Source: Nitrospira sp. (GTDB lineage: Bacteria > Nitrospirota > Nitrospiria > Nitrospirales > Nitrospiraceae). Taken from it: DNA of 64,000 nucleotides. Made by a program: the position numbers and the translations under genes. Positions 16,872 to 26,453 of this stretch are shown one piece after another; the first letter of the stretch is position 1; every line of letters begins with the position of its first letter. Location of the stretch: assembly GCA_019636835.1 (NCBI GenBank), contig JAHBWU010000004.1, positions 1 to 64,000 on the forward strand, read 5' to 3'. The notes under the pieces are model-generated. The model was not told the DNA's origin. It did no database searches and worked only from the letters and a program-made list of their open reading frames with translations.

Positions 16872-17489
16872 TTATGTTTTTCTTTGTCTCTGCGATTTTC
16901 CCTTGCCCCGTTCCTGCTTCCGCTGAGAACGGACAAGCTTCATCCCGATTATGGTCCCAGCTGCTGCGACCATCGCTCCGCCCCCCCACCAAAGCCAGAC
17001 GGGAGGACCACTCGCATCGCAACCGGTTCCAAAGTTAACCTTGATCTTTCGTTCACTTTCAAGATCTTTCGGATCGAATTCGACTTTAAGATTTTGCTGC
17101 TCCCCCCTTGCCTCTACCAGCAGGGGATCGCCAAGATTGTCGTTGTGCAGATGAAACGTCGCCTTGTAGTAGCCGTCTCCATCCGTCCGTACGACCTGAC
17201 CGTATGAAATCTTGGTGTCCTTGACGAGCACATCTGTATTCGAAACCCCATTCCCGTCCTGTCCACAAACATACCCCTCCACCATGAAGCGATGGTCCGC
17301 TTCATGTGTGGCTCGAGCCACGGGTGGGAACATAACATTCATCACGAGACAGCAAGCTAGGATAAACAGTCCTGCTGGACTTCGGCCGCCAAGCTTCGAA
17401 CTAGCTCGCTGACTCGTCGCTCGCTCCTTCGGAGAAGTGCACGCTGCATGACACGAGCGCGCTACATTTAGGGCAGGGGTTTCTAGCAC
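16872..17489 (-). CDS. Exported protein with a carboxypeptidase-regulatory-like domain, C-terminal anchor
   Basis: 205 residues from a GTG at 17489; no in-frame ATG occurs before the hydrophobic signal (LFILACCLVMNVMF), so the long N-terminal lead may be real or the start misplaced. The mature part opens with VEGYVCGQDGNGVSNTDVLV and includes DGDGYYKATFHLHNDNLGDP, which has the look of a transthyretin/CarboxypepD_reg beta sandwich. A membrane helix follows (VWLWWGGGAMVAAAGTII) and then a basic tail rich in Arg, Lys and Gln. Function unknown. Terminator at 16720-16771. Confidence 0.6.
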   Translation of the reverse strand: MLETPALNVARSCHAACTSPKERATSQRASSKLGGRSPAGLFILACCLVMNVMFPPVARATHEADHRFMVEGYVCGQDGNGVSNTDVLVKDTKISYGQVVRTDGDGYYKATFHLHNDNLGDPLLVEARGEQQNLKVEFDPKDLESERKIKVNFGTGCDASGPPVWLWWGGGAMVAAAGTIIGMKLVRSQRKQERGKGKSQRQRKT

Positions 17490-17593
17490 AGCATTCCGTC
17501 TTTGTCAACGAAAAGGCAGGCTCTTTTGGGGAGCCCTATGCGAGTTGAGAAGCAAGTTCGTTAGGATTGAAAACTCATTGATAGGAAAAGGCT

Positions 17594-17986
17594 TTAAAGG
17601 TACCCTCGCGTGCGCGCAGATGCTTCAACCTCTGCGGCTTCCGCACGACGTTCGGACTCTTTTTTTGACACCCACGCTTCCCACGATTTTCCATTCGCCG
17701 TATCTTCCCCGGTGAACGCAATCGTGACGATGTCGTGGTACGGAATGTGTCGTGGATCAGGACTGTCGGAAGGAAACATGTCAAGATACGAATCACCGGC
17801 GTCTACTTGACGATTGAAGAGATAGCCGATGACAGATTCGCCGGACTTTAACGTCAAGGTGACATCTCCCCGGTAGTCGAACGCGAGTTCAACGGCCTCT
17901 GCTGTTTCGGCCGGCGAGACAGGTTTGAATACTCGCCCTTCTGGTGAACCAGTGAGAGCTGCTGCATGATTCTTCGTATCGGTCAT
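17594..17986 (-). CDS. Conserved-looking small soluble protein of unknown function
   Basis: About 130 residues from ATG 17986 (ATG 18004 and 18025 are alternatives). Beta-rich centre with VELAFDYRGDVTLTLKSGES and VIGYLFNRQV, then PYHDIVTIAFTGEDTANG and an acidic/basic helical tail. No family recognised. It follows hpnH by about 70 nt on the same strand and so may share its transcript, which hints at a role near hopanoid synthesis but does not prove it. Confidence 0.6.
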   Translation of the reverse strand: MTDTKNHAAALTGSPEGRVFKPVSPAETAEAVELAFDYRGDVTLTLKSGESVIGYLFNRQVDAGDSYLDMFPSDSPDPRHIPYHDIVTIAFTGEDTANGKSWEAWVSKKESERRAEAAEVEASARTRGYL

Positions 17987-18057
17987 TGGAGATCCGTCAA
18001 TCATGACACGTCGACCGACATCCATGATCGTCGATCGACGTGTGATGTATAGTGAAA

Positions 18058-19074
18058 TTACCGTGAGGTAGGCAAGAGGGTCAATTTGGCTGTCCGAGCA
18101 AATCCGGAGACGGTGCTAAAGGTATCTTCGACAGCCGAAGCCTCATAGCCGCAATGCACCATGCAATCGGCGCATTTCTCGTTTCGGCCGGTGCCGTACT
18201 TCTCCCACTCCGTCAACTCCATCAGTTCCTGGAACGTTTTGACATATCCCTCTTGGAGCAAGTAGCAGGGCTTCTGCCATCCAAACACGTTATAGGTCGG
18301 ATTGCCCCAAGGGGTGCATTGGTACTCACGCCGCCCCATCAAGAAGTCCAAAAACAGCGGCGATTGATTGAACTCCCAACCAGCCTTGGGACGAGCAAGG
18401 ATCTTTGAGAAGAGTTCCTGAGTTCGCGTCCGCTTCAAGAAATGTTGCTGATCGGGCGCCTTTTGATAGCTATACCCGGGTGAGATCGTCATGCCTTCGA
18501 CGCCGAGCGCCATCATTTCATCGAAAAACTTTCTGACCCGTTCAGGATTTGCATCATCGAATAACGTGGTGTTGGTCGTCACCCGATGACCGCGCTTGAC
18601 CGCCGCTTTGATCGCCTTGACCGCCACGTCATAGACTCCATCGCGGCAGACGGCCAAATCGTGCTCGTCCTTGAGCCCGTCCATATGGACGCTGAAGGTC
18701 AGGTACTTCGAAGGTTGATACTCGTCCAGCTTCCGCTCCAAGAGAATGGCGTTCGTACAGAGATAGATGTATTTCTTTCGATCCACCAAGCCCTGGACGA
18801 TTTTCGCGATTTCAGGATGAATGAGCGGCTCCCCTCCGGGAATGCTCACCATGGGCGCTCCGCATTCTTCCGCCGCCGCCCAGCATTGTTCCGGCGTCAA
18901 CCGCTTGTCGAGGACATGATCGGGATACTGGATCTTTCCACAACCCGCGCAGGCCAGGTTGCACCGAAAGAGCGGCTCGAGCATCAGGACCAAGGGATAT
19001 CGTTTCACTCCCTTCAGCTTCTGGGAGAGCACGTACGTCGCGACTGTATACATCTGGGAAATCGGAACAGCCAT
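18058..19074 (-). CDS. hpnH: Adenosyl-hopene forming radical SAM protein HpnH
   Basis: 338 residues, the full family length. Radical SAM cluster motif CNLACAGC (Cys38, Cys42, Cys45), followed by the SAM-binding GGEP (SIPGGEPLIH). The C-terminal region has the Cys set typical of HpnH (QCTPWGNPTYN, KPCYLL, CADCMVHCGYE). HpnH adds 5'-deoxyadenosine to diploptene to start extended hopanoid side chains. Start has AGGAG 6 nt upstream. It is not in the shc/hpnG operon 10 kb away but belongs to the same pathway. Confidence 0.92.
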   Translation of the reverse strand: MAVPISQMYTVATYVLSQKLKGVKRYPLVLMLEPLFRCNLACAGCGKIQYPDHVLDKRLTPEQCWAAAEECGAPMVSIPGGEPLIHPEIAKIVQGLVDRKKYIYLCTNAILLERKLDEYQPSKYLTFSVHMDGLKDEHDLAVCRDGVYDVAVKAIKAAVKRGHRVTTNTTLFDDANPERVRKFFDEMMALGVEGMTISPGYSYQKAPDQQHFLKRTRTQELFSKILARPKAGWEFNQSPLFLDFLMGRREYQCTPWGNPTYNVFGWQKPCYLLQEGYVKTFQELMELTEWEKYGTGRNEKCADCMVHCGYEASAVEDTFSTVSGFARTAKLTLLPTSR

Positions 19075-19491
19075 TCCGTTCTCCTATTCGCTTTGTGTTA
19101 TTTTGCGACCCTTGTGTATATGGACAGCTGTGAGATACAGCCGTTCTGAAGGCGCAAGAATGGTCGGAATTCTAACATCCTGCTCGGAACTCGTCAATTT
19201 CGAAAGTCTAAATCAAGAGGTGGCGTGCATCTACTTGTCTCAGTATCAGGTTTCTGCTACCGTCAGGCTGATCTACGTCCGGCCAATCCCAGCATTCTTC
19301 GCTGAGGCAGCTATGAGACGTATCCCTCTCCCGTCTCGCCATCTTCTCTGGTCTACCAGCTGTTCCAATGACAATGGACAATCGCGCGGATTATGGTGCG
19401 CGACGCCCAGTGGTCTAACAGGCCGTGGTGAACGCATCATCCATTCTGGAATATCCAAGCCATCCATCCTCTTATCAAAGGAGGGCGTATC
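19075..19491. other. Divergent intergenic region between hpnH and a heme protein gene
   Basis: 417 bp between two genes that read away from each other, so at least two promoters must lie here. No supported small gene, tRNA or strong inverted repeat was seen. Confidence 0.4.
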
Positions 19492-20073
19492 ATGATGATG
19501 AAAAGTCTGGTGCTGGGAATTGCATCACTATTTCTTCTTGCGTTCGTCTATTTGGGAATCTCGGCCGGCGCCAAGGATGCCGGGGGCATTCCTGCTGAGA
19601 AAGTGGCGGATATGTTGCATTCCGTCATCGAGTCAAACCGCACGTTTTATACGCAGCATGTTGTAGAGCGGATGCAAGCGAAAGGCGCTGCCGTAGCATC
19701 GGAGAATTGGCGCTCCGAAAAGACCTTACCCCTTCCAGCCCAATTCTTACAGGAAAGCGCTCGTCTATCGGTCAATTCGAAGGCGAAGGTCGGCTATAAA
19801 CTCATCAGTCTCTGGCCCATCAACAAGCAGAACGGGGCCAAATCCCAAGCTGAACAGAGGGGCCTGATGGCAACCCAACAGAACCCGGACCGTCCGTACA
19901 CGGAAGTGGTCATGAACGGAGCGGACTCCTATCTTCTGGCCATCTATGCCGATAGAGCAGTGTCTCAAGCCTGCATCGGGTGCCACAACTCTCATCAGGA
20001 CAGTCCGAGAAACGACTTCAAGCAGAATGAGGTGATGGGCGCCGTCATGATCATGATCCCGCTGAGCCTGTAG
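19492..20073 (+). CDS. Exported DUF3365 (Tll0287-like) heme-binding protein
   Basis: 193 residues with an N-terminal signal or anchor (LVLGIASLFLLAFVYLGI). The domain ends with CIGCHNSH, a CxxCH c-type heme site. Strong AAGGAGG 8 nt before ATG 19492. Its paralogue at 60499-61092 matches along the whole length (LPLPAQFLQ, NPDRP/KPDRP, IYADRAVS/IYSDRAVS). This family is known as a periplasmic heme or redox sensor domain, often attached to kinases. Here it is a free-standing protein with no kinase beside it. Confidence 0.8.
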   Translation: MMMKSLVLGIASLFLLAFVYLGISAGAKDAGGIPAEKVADMLHSVIESNRTFYTQHVVERMQAKGAAVASENWRSEKTLPLPAQFLQESARLSVNSKAKVGYKLISLWPINKQNGAKSQAEQRGLMATQQNPDRPYTEVVMNGADSYLLAIYADRAVSQACIGCHNSHQDSPRNDFKQNEVMGAVMIMIPLSL

Positions 20074-20122
20074 TGGTAAGCGCAAGCGAGGCATCTGAGA
20101 AACAGAAGACTTGAGGGTTTAT

Positions 20123-20163
20123 CCGCGCGCACCAGTCATAATAAAACGCTAAATAGCGCGCGG
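20123..20163. repeat. Inverted repeat, 8-bp GC arms
   Basis: CCGCGCGC at 20123-20130 pairs perfectly with GCGCGCGG at 20156-20163 around a 25-nt AT-rich loop. It lies about 50 bp after the stop of the heme protein gene. There is no following U-run, so it is not a classical terminator; role unknown. Confidence 0.35.
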
Positions 20164-20252
20164 GTCAACCCAAGGTTGGTATGGAGGTGTCTATCCGACG
20201 CCAGCAGTTTCGATAATACGACAATGAGGCGGCGGCACGCGCAAGCGAGGTT

Positions 20253-20327
20253 TGGAGGCGCCGAGCGGGTTCGAACCGCTGCATCGCAGTTTTGCAGACT
20301 GCTCCCTTACCACTTGGGTACGGCGCC
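20253..20327 (-). tRNA. tRNA-Cys (anticodon GCA)
   Basis: The minus strand forms a 75-nt tRNA: acceptor GGCGCCG/CGGCGCC, discriminator U (the known cysteine identity base), encoded CCA, anticodon stem GCAGT/ACTGC around loop CTGCAAA, T arm with GGTTCGAACCC. Anticodon GCA reads Cys codons. Confidence 0.95.
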
Positions 20328-20403
20328 TCGGAAGGCGGCATTATAGTCGCTTCTTTTTCTAGAACTCAACACAAAGCCAATCGGAAATTCCCGGACATAC
20401 AGC

Positions 20404-21750
20404 CTATATCTCACTGGCCATGCGAGAAGAGCCGGAGCGCATTTTCTCTGAATACCGGCCTGGATAGCTCCACTCGCCCCTGCTGCTGAGAAGTAATCCA
20501 TACAGGATCAGCATTGCGATCCCGAGATGATGGAAACTCTTCAGCGCTTCCCATCTGGCTGATCCCACGACTTCATAATTCAGGACCATGGTCAGCACAA
20601 TGTACAGGGCCAGCATAATGTATCCCGTACGGGTTAACTCTCCGTTCAATCTTGCCGCCGCCGATACGACCACAAACGCCGCCGGTATCATCCACACCAA
20701 ATGCTGATCCCATGTGATGGGTGAAAAGAACAGGGCCAAGAGCAAGGTTCCGGCAAAATCCCTGGCCCAGGTCGGATCGCCTGGACCTTCAAACTTCCGT
20801 CGAGTGGACCATGCGAAGAGTCCCAATAGGGCCAAGCCCGCAATCCCAACGATCAGCATCGCGGCTCCTGACGGCAAATCCAATACAGGCCTGTATCCCG
20901 GATCCACTTGCCGTAAGCGATGGTCCGGCGGGTACGTGACCAAGTACCGAAGCATGGTATGACGGAGTGAAAGGTTGGCCTTCTGAAGTTCATTTTCTTG
21001 GCGGCCCTCAGCCTGCCGATCAAACACGGATAACACCGCGTTCCTGGTCCATTCCGTGTGATGATCCCACCAACTCGTGGGGCCCATGTACAGGATGGGC
21101 AGTACGATCCAAAAGACGGTCGCGAGCACTGTGTATGACGCCAACCGCCACTGCCGCTTCCAAAGAAACAGCACCACAAAGAGTGCGGGAGTGATTTTCA
21201 GTGTAATGGCGAAGCCAAGAATGGTCGCGCCGAGCCGTTCTCTGCCTGCCCAGATGGCGTAGATCGCGCAAGTGAGAATGCCCAAGAGAATCAGGTGCGG
21301 CCCACCGTCGTCGAGATCATTCAAGATGAATTGGAGCGTCAGCGCTCCCGCGCCCACGCCGACCAATAGCCGGCTCCACGCACTTGAGCTTGATGCGCCG
21401 CACAGCATGCGGTGGAACAGTATGATTGTGATGACCAGGCATCCGACCGCGACGGCATACCGTAGGGCCAAGCTCGGGTTTCTCTCCAGGACCAGCAAGG
21501 GAGCGAAATAGATCCCGGTGGTCGGCAAATACATGTAGCAATAGTCGTTGGCGTAGAGATATTCGCCGGAGAGAAAGCGCCTTCCGATCTCGCGATGGAT
21601 ATCGATGTCACGGAAGTGAAACGACCGTCCGAAAGAGATGATGTAGCCGTGCACCAGCGCCGCGATCACGAGGCCGGCCTTCACCAGCCGTGCAAAGAGA
21701 GCGGACCTGATGAATTCATTGACGCGGTGAATGATCGGCTTTGATTCCAT
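20404..21750 (-). CDS. GT87-like (DUF2029) polytopic mannosyl/arabinosyl-type glycosyltransferase
   Basis: 448 residues with about ten membrane helices. The first periplasmic loop carries FRDIDIHREIGRRFLSGEYL and YMYLPTTGIYFAPLL, which match the pattern of GT87 family enzymes (Asp in the first loop, then YxPxxY-like). LNDLDDGGPHLILLGILT and the late SPITWDQHLVWM are also family-typical. Such enzymes move sugars from polyprenyl-phosphate donors on the outer face of the membrane. Acceptor unknown; proximity to hopanoid genes suggests a possible glycolipid role as inference. Downstream neighbour of ispG. Confidence 0.75.
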   Translation of the reverse strand: MESKPIIHRVNEFIRSALFARLVKAGLVIAALVHGYIISFGRSFHFRDIDIHREIGRRFLSGEYLYANDYCYMYLPTTGIYFAPLLVLERNPSLALRYAVAVGCLVITIILFHRMLCGASSSSAWSRLLVGVGAGALTLQFILNDLDDGGPHLILLGILTCAIYAIWAGRERLGATILGFAITLKITPALFVVLFLWKRQWRLASYTVLATVFWIVLPILYMGPTSWWDHHTEWTRNAVLSVFDRQAEGRQENELQKANLSLRHTMLRYLVTYPPDHRLRQVDPGYRPVLDLPSGAAMLIVGIAGLALLGLFAWSTRRKFEGPGDPTWARDFAGTLLLALFFSPITWDQHLVWMIPAAFVVVSAAARLNGELTRTGYIMLALYIVLTMVLNYEVVGSARWEALKSFHHLGIAMLILYGLLLSSRGEWSYPGRYSEKMRSGSSRMASEI

Positions 21751-21858
21751 GGCTCAGAGGCACACATACATGACGCTGTGAAAGTGCGTCAATCGTTTTG
21801 TGGTGCGAGGGGCGTGCAGCTCAGTGAAGCAGCGGGAGAGTCGTTGTCGGCATGGCAC

Positions 21859-23043
21859 CTACCGATGAGGCAAGACCGGGATTTCTCTGCCGAGGGTCGA
21901 AGGCTGATCCGACTGAGGTTCCAGCGATTCCCAGCCGTTTGAAGGGACAGATGCTATCGTTTCGCCGTTGCTTTCCGATTCTTTTTCCTTAGCCAACAAT
22001 TCCACTTCCTGAATCAGGGTATCCATCAATTCTTCCATCGGGACCTTTCGGACCAACTTGCCTTTCTTGAATAAAATACCCTTCCCCTCGCCGCCGGCGA
22101 TTCCGATGTCGGCTTCTTTTCCTTCCCCAATCCCGTTCACCACACACCCGAGCACCGACACGTTCAACGGGGTCTTGATGTGGCCGAGCTTCTTTTCCAA
22201 CTCGTTCGCCATCCGGACGACGTCGATCTCGACACGTCCACATGTCGGGCACGCGATGACATTAATGCCCCGATGGCGTAATTCGAGTGACTTGAGGATT
22301 TCAAACCCGACCTTGACTTCATCGACGGGGTCCGCCGCCAACGACACGCGCAACGTGTCCCCGATTCCCTGCGAAAGCAAGTACCCAAGGCCGATGGAAG
22401 ACTTCACCGCCCCGGTCATGGCCGTCCCTGCTTCTGTAATCCCAATATGCAGAGGATAATCGGACTGATGGGCAAAGAGCCAATAGGCATCGATGGCATG
22501 ATGCACGTCCGAGGCCTTGAGCGACACCTTCAGGTTGGTAAATCCGACGTCTTCAAGGGCACGCACGGCATTGAGCGCCGACTCTGCCAGCGCTTCTGGA
22601 GAAGGCCATCCGTACTTCTCCAACAACGGCCGCTCGAGCGACCCTCCATTGACCCCGACGCGAAGCGGAATCCCTCGCTCATTCACGGCCTTAATGACTT
22701 CTTCCACTTTCCACCAAGCACCGATATTGCCGGGATTGATACGGACACAGTCGACGACTTGCGCAGCCTTCAAGGCAAGCCGATGATCGAAGTGAATATC
22801 GGCAATCAGCGGCACCGTCATCGCCGCTTTGATTTGCGGGAGGACTTGGGCAGCCTCCTCGTCCGGAACGGCCACGCGGATGATTTCGCAGCCGGCGGCT
22901 TCAAGCTGGTGAATCTGCGCGACTGTCGCGGCCACATCGCGTGTGTCCGTCGAACACATGGATTGCACGGACACCGGAGCATCGCCCCCAACCTTCACCT
23001 TGCCGACCGTAATCTGCCGAGTTTTTCGCCTGGTTATATGCAT
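21859..23043 (-). CDS. ispG: 4-hydroxy-3-methylbut-2-en-1-yl diphosphate synthase IspG (GcpE)
   Basis: 394 residues. Opens with VGGDAPVSVQSMCSTDTRD, the GcpE TIM-barrel start. The 4Fe-4S ligands are in CPTCGRVEIDVV and GCVVNGIGEGKEADIG. Converts MEcPP to HMBPP in the MEP pathway using reduced ferredoxin or flavodoxin. The C-terminal 40 residues beyond the usual end are low-complexity. Lies 34 bp after dxs in the same direction, so the two are probably co-transcribed; ispH is elsewhere in the window (37225). Confidence 0.95.
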   Translation of the reverse strand: MHITRRKTRQITVGKVKVGGDAPVSVQSMCSTDTRDVAATVAQIHQLEAAGCEIIRVAVPDEEAAQVLPQIKAAMTVPLIADIHFDHRLALKAAQVVDCVRINPGNIGAWWKVEEVIKAVNERGIPLRVGVNGGSLERPLLEKYGWPSPEALAESALNAVRALEDVGFTNLKVSLKASDVHHAIDAYWLFAHQSDYPLHIGITEAGTAMTGAVKSSIGLGYLLSQGIGDTLRVSLAADPVDEVKVGFEILKSLELRHRGINVIACPTCGRVEIDVVRMANELEKKLGHIKTPLNVSVLGCVVNGIGEGKEADIGIAGGEGKGILFKKGKLVRKVPMEELMDTLIQEVELLAKEKESESNGETIASVPSNGWESLEPQSDQPSTLGREIPVLPHR

Positions 23044-23077
23044 CTGACGTAACTCTCTTACCCCTTACGCTTCCCGA

Positions 23078-25021
23078 TCAGCTCCCCTGTTCGTCTCCAT
23101 GTGGATGGCCGACCAGCGCCGCACCTGTAAACTGTGATTTTACGGCTGGTGCTTTGCCGATCAATTCCTTCACGCTTTGATAGATCCCTTCAGCCGTCAA
23201 ACCATACCGTTCCCGCAACAAATCCTGTGGCCCCTGCTCGATGTACCAATCGGGCAAGCCCAGGACCTTCGTCCTCACGTCCGATACCCCGGCTTCCGAG
23301 AGGGTTTCCAGCACGGCGGAACCAAACCCGCCGATCTTGCATCCTTCTTCTACCGTCACAACATAGCGCACCCGCTTCGCCACATCGACAATCAGTTCGT
23401 GATCAAGTGGCTTGACGAATCGTCCATTCACGACCGCCGTGGAAACCCCTTCCTTACCGAGTCGTTCGGCGGCTTCGACGGCCTGCCATACCGAGACACC
23501 GATCGCGATGATGGCCACATCAGTCCCATCTTTGAGCAACTCACCTTTTCCCACCGGCAAGGCTTGGGGAACCGCATCCATCTTCACACCGAGACTCACC
23601 CCACGCGGATATCGCACCGAAATCGGCCCGTTGAATTCCAGGCAGGTTTTCACCATATGCTGCAGCTCATTTTCATCTTTGGGAGCCATGACGACCATAT
23701 TGGGAACGTGCCGCAGATAGGCATAGTCGAAGGCCCCATGATGCGTCGTCCCGTCCTCCGCAACAAGCCCTCCGCGATCAATGCAGAAGGTCACCGGAAG
23801 ATTCTGGGTGGCGACATCGTGCACGACTTGATCATAGGCGCGCTGCAGGAAGGTCGCATACATCGCCACGACCGGCTTCATGCCCTGCGCGGCGAGCCCT
23901 GCTGCAAACGTCACCGCATGCTGCTCGGCGATGCCGACATCGTAGAGACGATCCGGGAATTCTTTTTCGAATGTTGTCAGCCCCGTTCCTTCGCACATGG
24001 CTGCCGTGATGGCCACGACACGTTTATCTTCACGAGCCAACTTAACGAGGGCATCCATGGCGATCGCCGTGTAGGACGGGCGCGCGGCTTTTTTGGCCGG
24101 TGCGCCGGTCGACCGAACGAACGGAGGGCACGCATGGAACCATACCGGATTCTTCATGGCCGGTTCGTAGCCGAGCCCCTTCTTCGTGATGACATGAAGC
24201 AGAACCGGCCCCTTCATCTTCAGCACATTCTCAATCGTCGGAAGGAGATGCTCAAAGTTGTGGCCGTCGATGGGCCCGCTGTATTGAAATCCGAGTTCTT
24301 CAAAGAGCAATCCCGGTAAAATCACGCCTTTGGCGAGCTCTTCGGCCCGGCGGGCGAGCTTCTGCATGTCGGAACCGATGTGAGGAATCTTGCCCAAGAG
24401 CTGGCCGGTCTCTTCACGCATTTTCCCGTAGAACTCACCCGTGATGGTCCGACTCAGATAGGCGGAAATAGCCCCGACGTTTTTCGAGATCGACATTTGG
24501 TTGTCGTTCAAAATCACGAGAAAATCTTTTCCGAGCCCCCCGGCATGATGCAGTCCTTCCAGCGTCATCCCCGCCGTCATGGCGCCGTCACCGACGACAC
24601 AGATTACTTTGTGTTTTTGCTTCAACTGCTCTCTGGCTTCGACCATGCCGAAGGCGGCCGACACACCGGTCCCCGCATGGCCGGCGTTGAAGGTATCGTA
24701 TTCACTCTCTTCCCGCTTACAAAATCCACTCAATCCACCGTATTGCCGAAGCGTATGGAATTGCTCACGCCGACCGGTGAGGAGTTTGTGCGTGTACGAT
24801 TGATTGCTGGTATCCCAGACGATTTTGTCGGTCGGTGTATCCAGGAGATATTGCAAGGCGACCGTGAGCTCAACGACGCCTAAATTCGAGGCCAAGTGTC
24901 CACCCACATTCGAAACGGCTCCGATAATCTGTTCACGAATCTCCCGGCACAATCCCGGAAATTTGTCGGGAGACAACCGCTTCAGATCAGCAGGATTATG
25001 GATCGTCTTGAGTATGGCCAT
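23078..25021 (-). CDS. dxs: 1-deoxy-D-xylulose-5-phosphate synthase Dxs
   Basis: About 647 residues from ATG 25021 (AAGGAG 7 nt upstream; the frame is open further but lacks protein character). Thiamine diphosphate motif VVGDGAMTAGMTLEGLHHAG with LNDNQMSIS downstream; transketolase-like central domain with EQHAVTFAAGLAAQGMKP; C-terminal domain intact. Condenses pyruvate and glyceraldehyde 3-phosphate, the first step of the MEP isoprenoid route. It is followed by ispG and sits after the hopanoid/Mla gene set on the same strand, so isoprenoid supply and hopanoid synthesis are physically linked. Confidence 0.96.
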   Translation of the reverse strand: MAILKTIHNPADLKRLSPDKFPGLCREIREQIIGAVSNVGGHLASNLGVVELTVALQYLLDTPTDKIVWDTSNQSYTHKLLTGRREQFHTLRQYGGLSGFCKREESEYDTFNAGHAGTGVSAAFGMVEAREQLKQKHKVICVVGDGAMTAGMTLEGLHHAGGLGKDFLVILNDNQMSISKNVGAISAYLSRTITGEFYGKMREETGQLLGKIPHIGSDMQKLARRAEELAKGVILPGLLFEELGFQYSGPIDGHNFEHLLPTIENVLKMKGPVLLHVITKKGLGYEPAMKNPVWFHACPPFVRSTGAPAKKAARPSYTAIAMDALVKLAREDKRVVAITAAMCEGTGLTTFEKEFPDRLYDVGIAEQHAVTFAAGLAAQGMKPVVAMYATFLQRAYDQVVHDVATQNLPVTFCIDRGGLVAEDGTTHHGAFDYAYLRHVPNMVVMAPKDENELQHMVKTCLEFNGPISVRYPRGVSLGVKMDAVPQALPVGKGELLKDGTDVAIIAIGVSVWQAVEAAERLGKEGVSTAVVNGRFVKPLDHELIVDVAKRVRYVVTVEEGCKIGGFGSAVLETLSEAGVSDVRTKVLGLPDWYIEQGPQDLLRERYGLTAEGIYQSVKELIGKAPAVKSQFTGAALVGHPHGDEQGS

Positions 25022-25228
25022 AGATGGTCTCCTTCGTTCGCCCCCGTCAGTAATGTGACCTACACACAACCATCACCACCGTTCCTTCGGGTGCCAAATT
25101 TTGTGGAGTTTCACACAAGAACCATATGATGTCAAGCACTTATGAACATGTCCTGCTGGGATGCCTCTCTCTTGGCTTGTGATAAAGAGTCCAAGATTGT
25201 CCGATTGGCGTGGTCACTGGATGGTCGG

Positions 25229-26437
25229 TTAATAAGGAAAATCGAGCCCGGCAAAAATAGCTCCCCCTTCTTTACTGAACCCGTAATCGATCCGACCCAC
25301 GACATTGGGCCGGATGATCCCTCTAAATCCAACGCCCGGTGTAATGCGATAGTCCTTGAAGCTCACATTCTTGAACGAGTTGAACACTTGTCCGGTATCG
25401 ATGAACGGTGCAATCTCGAAGTCCGCTATGACCCCGGCCAGGCGCGTTCGCAGTATATGAATCCGTTCCTCAATACTGAAGGCAATCAGCTGCTTATCGA
25501 TGTACCGATCGACGCCAAACCCGCGCAGATTGTTCTGTCCGCCCAACGAGCTCTGTTCATAAAACGGAACGTCCGAGCCGAGCGTGGCTTGCAGATCACC
25601 GCGAATCACCAAAATCGCCCGCTTGGATTCACTCGCGAACATCTTTTTGATCTCAAGGCCATACCTGGAATACAGGGGGTCGGCGCCTCGATGGAAATTG
25701 TAATTGAGCTCGGCATAGGCCGTGACCGCCATCCCATCCGTTGGGGTCACCAGGTTATTCCGTGTGTCATAGTGGAAGCTGATCCTCTGGCCCAAAACCG
25801 TCGCTCCTCCCACGCCCGGAGCATCGGGGAAAATATCCCCTGAAAAGGGAAGCTCCGTGGCGCCCTGTTGGATCGACTGCATGTGTAGCAATCGCTGGCT
25901 GACCGCAATTTGCGTAACCTCGTTCGCATAGACACCGAATTTCCAGTTCAACCTCGTCTCAGATGCCGTGTAGTTGCTTTCATTACCCTCGATAGTGGTC
26001 GGACCAAGCCCGAAAAAACGAACCGTGGCATTCTTAAAATGCATGGCGCTGAACCCAATGCTATACCGACCATTACTGAAACCCGGGTCGACATAGCTCA
26101 ACAGGAATTTCCGCTCGATTCGTTCCGTCCAGGATGCGATGCCCCGCAGCTCCTTTCCACCGGGCTCATAGCGAAACAGATTGACGGTTCCACGGGTGCC
26201 TACGATCGAATTGTAGACCACCATCGGCGCGACCAAGTACTTGAGATCCCCATCCGGTCCGGTGATAAGAGCCGGTACGATCATCCCGACATCATTGCCG
26301 TCGTTCTTGCTGGAACTGACGGCGGGAATCGGGAACAACCGCACATCGGCGCGAGCGCAGCTGAGCGCAATGGGACACAGCCCCCAAAGCAGCAGGAGCG
26401 CGGCACTGACAGCAAGGCTACGCATACACGTACTCAT
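25229..26437 (-). CDS. Omp85-family outer-membrane beta-barrel without visible POTRA domains
   Basis: About 403 residues from ATG 26437. Signal peptide (MRSLAVSAALLLLWGLCPIA) followed directly by alternating beta-strand sequence. The Omp85 signature GGQNNLRGFG lies near residue 300 and the chain ends in a terminal aromatic strand (GLDFPY), as barrel proteins do. BamA and TamA have several N-terminal POTRA domains, which do not fit in the available length. The gene follows mlaC by 17 bp, so it may be an outer-membrane exit point for lipids moved by the Mla-like system (inference). Confidence 0.75.
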   Translation of the reverse strand: MSTCMRSLAVSAALLLLWGLCPIALSCARADVRLFPIPAVSSSKNDGNDVGMIVPALITGPDGDLKYLVAPMVVYNSIVGTRGTVNLFRYEPGGKELRGIASWTERIERKFLLSYVDPGFSNGRYSIGFSAMHFKNATVRFFGLGPTTIEGNESNYTASETRLNWKFGVYANEVTQIAVSQRLLHMQSIQQGATELPFSGDIFPDAPGVGGATVLGQRISFHYDTRNNLVTPTDGMAVTAYAELNYNFHRGADPLYSRYGLEIKKMFASESKRAILVIRGDLQATLGSDVPFYEQSSLGGQNNLRGFGVDRYIDKQLIAFSIEERIHILRTRLAGVIADFEIAPFIDTGQVFNSFKNVSFKDYRITPGVGFRGIIRPNVVGRIDYGFSKEGGAIFAGLDFPY

Positions 26438-26453
26438 GATTCCGCAAACGACG

